A stretch of 64,000 nt of DNA from Helianthus annuus (Eukaryota; Streptophyta; Magnoliopsida; Asterales; Asteraceae), in NCBI RefSeq assembly GCF_002127325.2, contig NC_035441.2, positions 53,306,020 to 53,370,019 of the forward strand, in the 5' to 3' direction. Positions within the stretch are counted from its first letter, which is position 1. Each line of letters begins with the position of its first letter. Positions 59,301-64,000 of the stretch are shown piece after piece. The notes below the pieces were generated by a model. The model saw nothing but the letters and a program-made list of their open reading frames with translations. It was not told where the DNA came from and made no database searches. A program made the position numbers and the translations under genes.

Positions 59301-60790
59301 CGTCTCACGCTTCTCTCCATGAACAACAATGGTCTCACCATCGTCGGTCGAAATACGGATAATCTTCTCGTGACAAACAATCTCCGCCTTGTTACTTGCT
59401 AACCAATCCATTCCTACTACCACGTCGAAGCTTCCCAACTGGACTGGTAGTAGATCGAGAGCAAACTCACGCTCTCCTAACTCGATTACGCAACCTCTAA
59501 TCACTTCATTGGCTTCTACTAACTTCCCATTAGCTAGCTCGATCGAATAAGGAATATCTAACTTACTAGCGGCTACACCAAGCATGTTCTTAAATTCTAG
59601 CGATACGAAGCTATAATCGGCACCAGTATCAAACAAAACAGACGCATAGCGTTGGTTTACAGGGAACGTACCAGTAACGACATTGGGATCCTGGCGCGCT
59701 TCCCTGGCCTCCATGTTGAAAACTCTTCCACGAGCTTGGGTCAATTCCGGGCAGTTCCTCTTGAAGTGCCCTTGATCTCCACAATTAAAACACCCGGGCC
59801 TCTGCCCGTTTCCACCATTGTTCCCAGCCTGGTGGTTTCCCTGGTTTCGGTTCACGGTGCCTGCTTGGTTAGCACGGTTTCCATTTCCTCCTTGATTTCC
59901 TTGTGGGCGGTTCCCAGCACCACCACGGTTGTTTCTATTCCCATTTCCTCCTTGGCCTCCCCGGCCAGCATTAGCCCAACAGAAATCTTTTGTATGACCA
60001 GTCTTCCCACAAGACTCACAAACCCTTAGACTGCAGCGACCAGAGTGATGTTTTTGACATGAGTTGCACTTGGGCTGTGCACCCATGTATCCCCTGCTCT
60101 TCTTTCCACCACCAACTGAATCTTGAGCTGGTGCATTGGATTCTCCCTTCTTGACCACCGTCCCGGTGCTTTGCTTGAAACTTGAAAACTTCCGCTTATT
60201 ACCACTAGATGACTCCACATGAGTCTCCTTTTTCTTGGGTTCAATCTCATCGAACTTGTTTAACCGAATCGCTTCTTCAGTAAGAGCCACACTGAGATCA
60301 ATGGCTTCTGTGATGGTTGCGGGTTTGGAAGAAGTCACCATACTGATTATCTGAGGAGCCAATCCCCAGATGAAGCGCTCAACCCTCTTAAACTCGGGTG
60401 TTACCATATAAGGTACCACGTGAGACAGATCGTGGAATCTCTGAACATATTCCGCTATCTTCGACCCTTCCATCTTTAAGTGCCAAAACTCAGTTTCAAG
60501 CTTTTGAATCTCCGCGCGAGAGCAGTACTTCCTTCGCATAAGCTCTTTCAGTTCGGCCCAAGACAGGGCGTAGGCAGCAGCTTCGCCTAGAGTTTGCACT
60601 TGAAGGTTCCACCAAGATAGGGCTCCATCTAGAAACAGCCCTGAAATGTAAGTGACCTGTTGGTCGATCGCACATTTGCTCATACGGATGGTGGAATCAG
60701 TCTTCTCTGCCCAACGAACGAAGGCAACAGCACCGCCCGTGCCGTCGAAGTTTGTGTGCTTACAGTCCAGAAACTGCTTGAAGGTGCACC
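56340..60790 (-). CDS. Gag (part)-Pol polyprotein of element 4, all catalytic motifs present
   Basis: From the first ATG (60683) 1447 codons; similarity extends upstream in frame to about 60790 ([10 protein letters not shown]). Gag capsid ([10 protein letters not shown]), three Cys/His motifs ([12 protein letters not shown] about 206, [14 protein letters not shown] 222, [14 protein letters not shown] 298) separated by a Gly/Asn-rich linker; protease [10 protein letters not shown] (about 350); RT about 560-700 with [10 protein letters not shown] (FIDD 686-689); RNase H from VVYCDAS (Asp 835); integrase HHCC (1024-1064), Asp1094 in MDF, Asp1155 in ISDRD, Glu1191 in SERT (35 residues apart); chromodomain-type tail about 1392-1437. 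No frame break, so it is the best candidate for a working machinery here. Stop at 56340. Confidence 0.92.
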
Positions 60791-60858
60791 CTGCACATTC
60801 GTTTCAATATAGGAACTGTATTAGCAATTGCTACAGGAATCCAATTAGACCATGGTAC
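60791..60858 (-). other. Possible 68-nt intron (or frame break) in gag of element 4
   Basis: Minus strand GTACCATGG...AATGTGCAG between the gag start and the rest of gag. It has GT and AG ends, stops in all relevant frames, and a branch-like GCTAATA about 30 nt before the AG. Removal would keep the reading frame. It is near the lower size limit for plant introns; simple decay is the alternative. Confidence 0.35.
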
Positions 60859-61030
60859 GTCTTAAAGACTTAGGGTTACCATGAGTGGGATTCTGGTTGC
60901 CATTGCCGTTGGAGCTACTCCAGCTGGGTCCTCCCTGCGATGCAGCATACTGAGCAATCGCGGCAGCAATGATTCCTTGCATTTCTTCTTGAGTCGTGGG
61001 CATCGGCTGCGGTTGACGTCTTGGTGCCAT
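60859..61030 (-). CDS. Gag N-terminus of element 4
   Basis: MAPRRQPQPMPTTQEEMQGI then IAAAIAQYAASQGG, a start that resembles the MTQ..LTALINEQVAAAL start of element 1 gag; Asn/Gly/Ser-rich end, stop at 60845 if unspliced. The rest of gag follows after the 68-nt interruption. Confidence 0.75.
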
Positions 61031-61428
61031 TTTCTAAAGATGCGTACGTCGATTAGGCCATAGAAATCATCCGTATATAGTAATAGTAATAGCATATAAC
61101 ATCTCATGTTATCAATATATCACACACAACATCCCATGTCCAACATCCCATGTCCAAATATAAAAATAATCAATCAAGTAAATCAGATATGATGAGAATG
61201 CGGCGATTGCATATATATCAAGACCATAAGCATAGTAAGTGTGTTAGTACATCCATCAATCACATAGGGGTTACATCACCCCTGTACAAAATACATCATA
61301 TCAGTGTTACATACAATCAATACATCACATGTATCAACAAAAATCTGTGTAGTCAAATGGTCTTCAAAAGCTGTGCATAACAATCGCGGCTGTCTCACCG
61401 GTGTCTACCCTGGTAACGTCGATGATCT
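61031..61428 (-). other. Spacer between upstream ORF and gag of element 4
   Basis: About 400 bp, AT-rich, with repeated ACATCCCATGTCC and TACATCA-like phrases; could hold a second promoter or an internal ribosome loading region for gag, but no clear motif is seen. Confidence 0.45.
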
Positions 61429-63033
61429 CTAGAATGGTGGTGGTGGTGGAGGATAATGTAGGCGGCGAAAGAGAAGCCAATCCTCCTCCAAGGCCTGCTG
61501 GGTGCGGATCACGGATGCAATCTGCTGCTCTAGGATCGAAAGTCGAGCAACAATGTCAGGAGGAAATGATCGAAAAGGCTGAAATGACGAAGATGTCTGA
61601 CCAAGATATGGACCAAAAGACAACTGAGCTCTCTCGAGCTCCTGCAAACGCTGAGAATGGGAATCATGCTGGTGTACAAATGACATCAAAAGATCCTCAA
61701 TAGTATGGCCCAAATGAAATGGGTGGTATGGATCTGTGGGTGGCATGGGTGAGGAAGAGGACCAAAGTAATGGCGTGCTGGTAAGATCGATAGGTGCAAC
61801 AGAAGATGGGATGGGTGCTATCTGAGGCATGACAGGTAATGGCATCGGTACATGGCCAAATGGATGGGCGGAAGAGCCCTCTCCAGGCCCCGCTGGAGGT
61901 ATGACAGAAGGAATCTGAAACGAGAACTCAGGATGGTGAGCATCAGTGCGGTGAGGAGGAAGCGGCGGAACATCCTCGTCAGCCGGTATCCAACCGTGCT
62001 GAGCCTCCTCGTCAGGGGGATCCATGTGCTCTGCAAACAGAGCATGCTCGGGCTCAATAGGTAAGGGATCAACAGGAGCTAAAACAGGATCAACGTGAGC
62101 AACAACAGGATCAATATGATCGACATGAGGGTCAACTGGAATGTCAGCGATCAGAGGGTCAACAAGAGGATCAACAACATGGTCAGCATCTAACAAAGGA
62201 ATATCATCAACAGGAACATCGCCAAGTGGCTGACCCACCAAAATAGGATCAACAGGAACATCAGCATGCGCCAAACCATGCTCATGTGCGGGATCGAAAG
62301 CAGCGGCCTGCTCTGGAGCTACTGCAGGCTCGGGATCGTCAAACGCCATATCGAAGTCAAAGTCCGGATCGATAGGATCAAAAGGGTCGGCAGGGTCAAC
62401 GGGGTCCTCTACAGGCTGGTCCATATGAACGAACTTAATATCACGGTCTGGATCGAATCCAGGAGGAAATACAGGGTCAGAATCCTCGATATCGTCATGC
62501 TCAAAAACAAAGCTCGGCATAGGGGCGGCAGATGACGCCTGGTCAGGATCCGAGTCATGAACGAAAAGCTGCGTGCTCGCCACATGTGATGGAGCAGATG
62601 CCACAGACTCAAAGGAGTCTGGGGCTGGAGAATGAACAGGCGTGTCTCCGACAGGAGCACCGGCGATCATCAAAAGACCGCCAGCGGGCAAAAGAGCTGG
62701 GTCAGGAACCTCGTCCTCGTATAGCTCATCATCGAAAAGATCAATATCGCCACCAGCCTCGGCATCAAGCATAAGCTCATAAGCTGGGTAGGATGCAAGA
62801 GGAATCGGGGCGGGAATCACAGCGAGAGGGAGATCCGCAGCAGGACCACCAACGATGGGCTCATCGACGTCGTCAGGTAGTGCGAACGGCTGAAAGTCGT
62901 CGTCGTCTGTACTGGTATGATCCGAGGTGTGCACCTCGTGCTCTGATGACATAACCTCGTCTGACTCCATGGGTCGGGGTCCAGTAGTGTCCGAATCTCC
63001 GGTATCTGAGGTATCCATGAGTCTGTAATACAA
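61429..63033 (-). CDS. Extra 534-codon acidic Asp/Pro-rich ORF upstream of gag in element 4
   Basis: Same strand as gag-pol, between the 5' LTR leader and gag. Possible starts MYYRLMDTSDTG or, six codons on, MDTSDTGDSDTT. The N-terminal 130 residues are Asp/Glu/Ser-rich (TSTDDDDFQPF, LFDDELYEDEVPDP); residues about 170-330 are a low-complexity array of DP/VDP dipeptides (VDPADPFDPIDPDFDFDM; HVDPVLAPVDPLPIEPEH); the C-terminal part has a Pro/Ser linker, then two coiled-coil-like segments (HSQRLQELERAQLSF; IVARLSILEQQIASVIRTQQ) and ends YPPPPPPF. No membrane helix, zinc motif or known domain. Codon use and the uninterrupted 1.6 kb argue for selection or youth. Function unknown; extra ORFs in LTR elements have been linked to Gag assistance, env-like or regulatory roles, but nothing here proves one. 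Confidence 0.75.
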   Translation of the reverse strand: MYYRLMDTSDTGDSDTTGPRPMESDEVMSSEHEVHTSDHTSTDDDDFQPFALPDDVDEPIVGGPAADLPLAVIPAPIPLASYPAYELMLDAEAGGDIDLFDDELYEDEVPDPALLPAGGLLMIAGAPVGDTPVHSPAPDSFESVASAPSHVASTQLFVHDSDPDQASSAAPMPSFVFEHDDIEDSDPVFPPGFDPDRDIKFVHMDQPVEDPVDPADPFDPIDPDFDFDMAFDDPEPAVAPEQAAAFDPAHEHGLAHADVPVDPILVGQPLGDVPVDDIPLLDADHVVDPLVDPLIADIPVDPHVDHIDPVVAHVDPVLAPVDPLPIEPEHALFAEHMDPPDEEAQHGWIPADEDVPPLPPHRTDAHHPEFSFQIPSVIPPAGPGEGSSAHPFGHVPMPLPVMPQIAPIPSSVAPIDLTSTPLLWSSSSPMPPTDPYHPFHLGHTIEDLLMSFVHQHDSHSQRLQELERAQLSFGPYLGQTSSSFQPFRSFPPDIVARLSILEQQIASVIRTQQALEEDWLLFRRLHYPPPPPPF

Positions 63034-63103
63034 TCACAAGTATGCACAAATATCAATAAATCAGGTAATCACACAAGTTACCACATAATAATCACATATT
63101 CCT

Positions 63104-63313
63104 CCTAGTCCCACTAGCCTCCCAGCCTCCCAGACTGTCCTTCCTAGTCCCACTAGCCAACTTTTCCCAGCCTCCCAGACTGACTCCCTAGTCCCACTAG
63201 ACAAACATTTCCCAGCCTCCCAGACTGACTCCCTAGTCCCACTAGACAACTACCTCGATCGATTGGATCGAGCCTCGACCTCCCAGACCGAGCCTCAGCC
63301 TCCCAGACCGAGC
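63104..63313 (-). repeat. Tandem repeats in the leader of element 4
   Basis: CCTAGTCCCACTAG at 63104, 63143, 63187 and 63232 with CCCAGCCTCCCAGACTG between, then GAGCCTC(A/G)(G/A)CCTCCCAGACC units to 63313. Between the primer site and the extra ORF, so in the 5' untranslated leader. Confidence 0.85.
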
Positions 63314-63453
63314 CTAATATAATAAAATATGCTCAACATTTGTTTATAAAAAGTTTTGGATCTGGACTTAAGTGGTATGCAGAAAAACATTTTCGTGAGA
63401 GCCCTAGTGATCATAGTCTAGACTCAAAATGAACCCTAGTTCGCTATGATCAG

Positions 63454-63467
63454 AGCTCTGATACCAA
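63454..63467 (-). promoter_or_regulatory. Primer binding site of element 4, initiator-Met tRNA
   Basis: Minus strand TTGGTATCAGAGC, two bases from the LTR edge. Confidence 0.93.
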
Positions 63468-63469
63468 GC

Positions 63470-64000
63470 TGTCACACCCTGGCTTTTGCGGAAGCATGGT
63501 TAATTTGGTGTGACTTCTTAATACCATAGCTTAACCATAACAAGCTATATGAATTTAAAATCATGCAAAGTCATCCATTGAAAATAAAATTGTCAAACAT
63601 TGTCTAAATGGGTAAACACCCAACAACCATTACTTGTCTTAAACAGTACAACCACTACCATAATGCAACAAAAATAAACATGGTTCAGGGGCTATGGCTT
63701 GTCCAGGAAAGAGCCATAAGCCTTGAACCCGGATGACTCTGAGTCTAAATGCAGCGGGAAATCCTGCTAAACCGTGCCAGATCCTTAATTCCCTGAAATA
63801 CATGTAAGTTGAAAAATCAACAATAATGTTGAGCGAGTTCATGCGAAAATGAGTAAATAAAACCTTTATCTTTATCAAAACCCTGGTATGTAGCAAATAA
63901 GGAAATAAAAGAGATCACCAATGGGTTGCAAGTCCACTGATATGTGTGAAGTGCAAGTAGGGATGACTCAAACCTAGCGGATTTATGCGTCGGGCACTAA
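63470..64000 (-). repeat. 5' LTR of element 4, first 531 bp (truncated by window)
   Basis: Nearly identical to 52932-53459: the differences I saw are an extra T in CTGGCTTTTGCGG, one G/A change (GAAGCGTGG versus GAAGCATGG) and A-run length changes near 63861 and 63879. Confidence 0.93.

Larger units (their letters stand above)
52932..64000 (-). mobile_element. LTR retrotransposon element 4 (Tekay/Del-like chromovirus), runs off the window
   Basis: Minus strand. 3' LTR 52932-56305, polypurine tract, complete pol, gag in two parts, an extra 534-codon ORF, leader, initiator-Met primer site and the first 531 bp of the 5' LTR (63470-64000). In the shared 530 bp the LTRs differ only by a few indels and a substitution, so it is young. 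Inserted in the upstream ORF of element 2. Confidence 0.95.

Noticed and set aside
61818..62774. Other frames overlapping the 534-codon ORF
   Set aside because: Out-of-frame reads of the low-complexity DP repeat; all are much shorter than the minus-strand ORF.

Overview
This is a repeat-dominated stretch of plant nuclear DNA. Evidence: Ty3/gypsy chromovirus, Athila/Tat-type and copia LTR elements with initiator-Met and Asp tRNA primer sites, plant-type GT-AG gene remnants (kelch, EG45-like, CURT1-like), Helitrons, hAT and Mutator-type MITEs, tRNA-derived SINEs and long (TA)n tracts. A eudicot is clear. Asteraceae is my inference from the look of the repeat families and was not tested. I see no gene that is convincingly intact apart from retrotransposon ORFs.

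Left third (1-16.8 kb), old and gene-derived: the end of a hAT-like element (1-159); a 4.9-kb plus-strand Helitron (509-5433) carrying captured gene pieces, including a broken CURT1 fragment; AT-rich intergenic DNA with hAT-type MITEs (8374-8508, 8722-9219); a kelch-repeat pseudogene on the minus strand (9427-10962); a foldback MITE with a 9-bp target duplication (11316-11742); an EG45-like/plant-natriuretic-peptide-like pseudogene on the minus strand (12697-13152); a SINE (13621-13752); and one of two related Helitron-like repeats (14866-16141; the other is at 28416-29283).

Middle (16.8-35.6 kb): three consecutive foldback elements separated by (TA)n tracts. The first is split by a very young chromovirus LTR retrotransposon (element 1, 16961-25684, target duplication TATTT, both LTRs 2149 bp with one mismatch seen). 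Its internal region is badly defective, which implies mobilisation in trans. Then come tandem repeats, a 28-base C run, copia remnants, a possible gene first exon (32317-32461), an Au-like SINE and a hAT MITE.

Right (35.4-64 kb): a nest of LTR retrotransposons. A fragment of one LTR (element 5, 35421-35639) abuts element 2 (minus-strand chromovirus; LTR 35640-38977, gag-pol 39013-43584). Element 2 is interrupted upstream of gag by element 3 (43592-51809, plus strand, target duplication TAACT, a gutted Athila/Tat derivative) and then by element 4 (52932 to beyond the window end, minus strand). Element 4 has a complete 1447-codon pol-containing ORF with all catalytic motifs, a gag N-terminus in a separate ORF, and a 534-codon acidic Asp/Pro-rich ORF upstream of gag. 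Element 2 retains the tail of a comparable upstream ORF.

Most noteworthy: the extra upstream ORF of element 4; a perfect 8-bp-stem hairpin just before the polypurine tract in all three chromoviruses, with compensatory base changes; a cryptic second tract and LTR start in element 1; the dead-but-recent element 1; the (TA)n-delimited foldback array; and dense GCACGGYCGTGC-type motifs in element 3.
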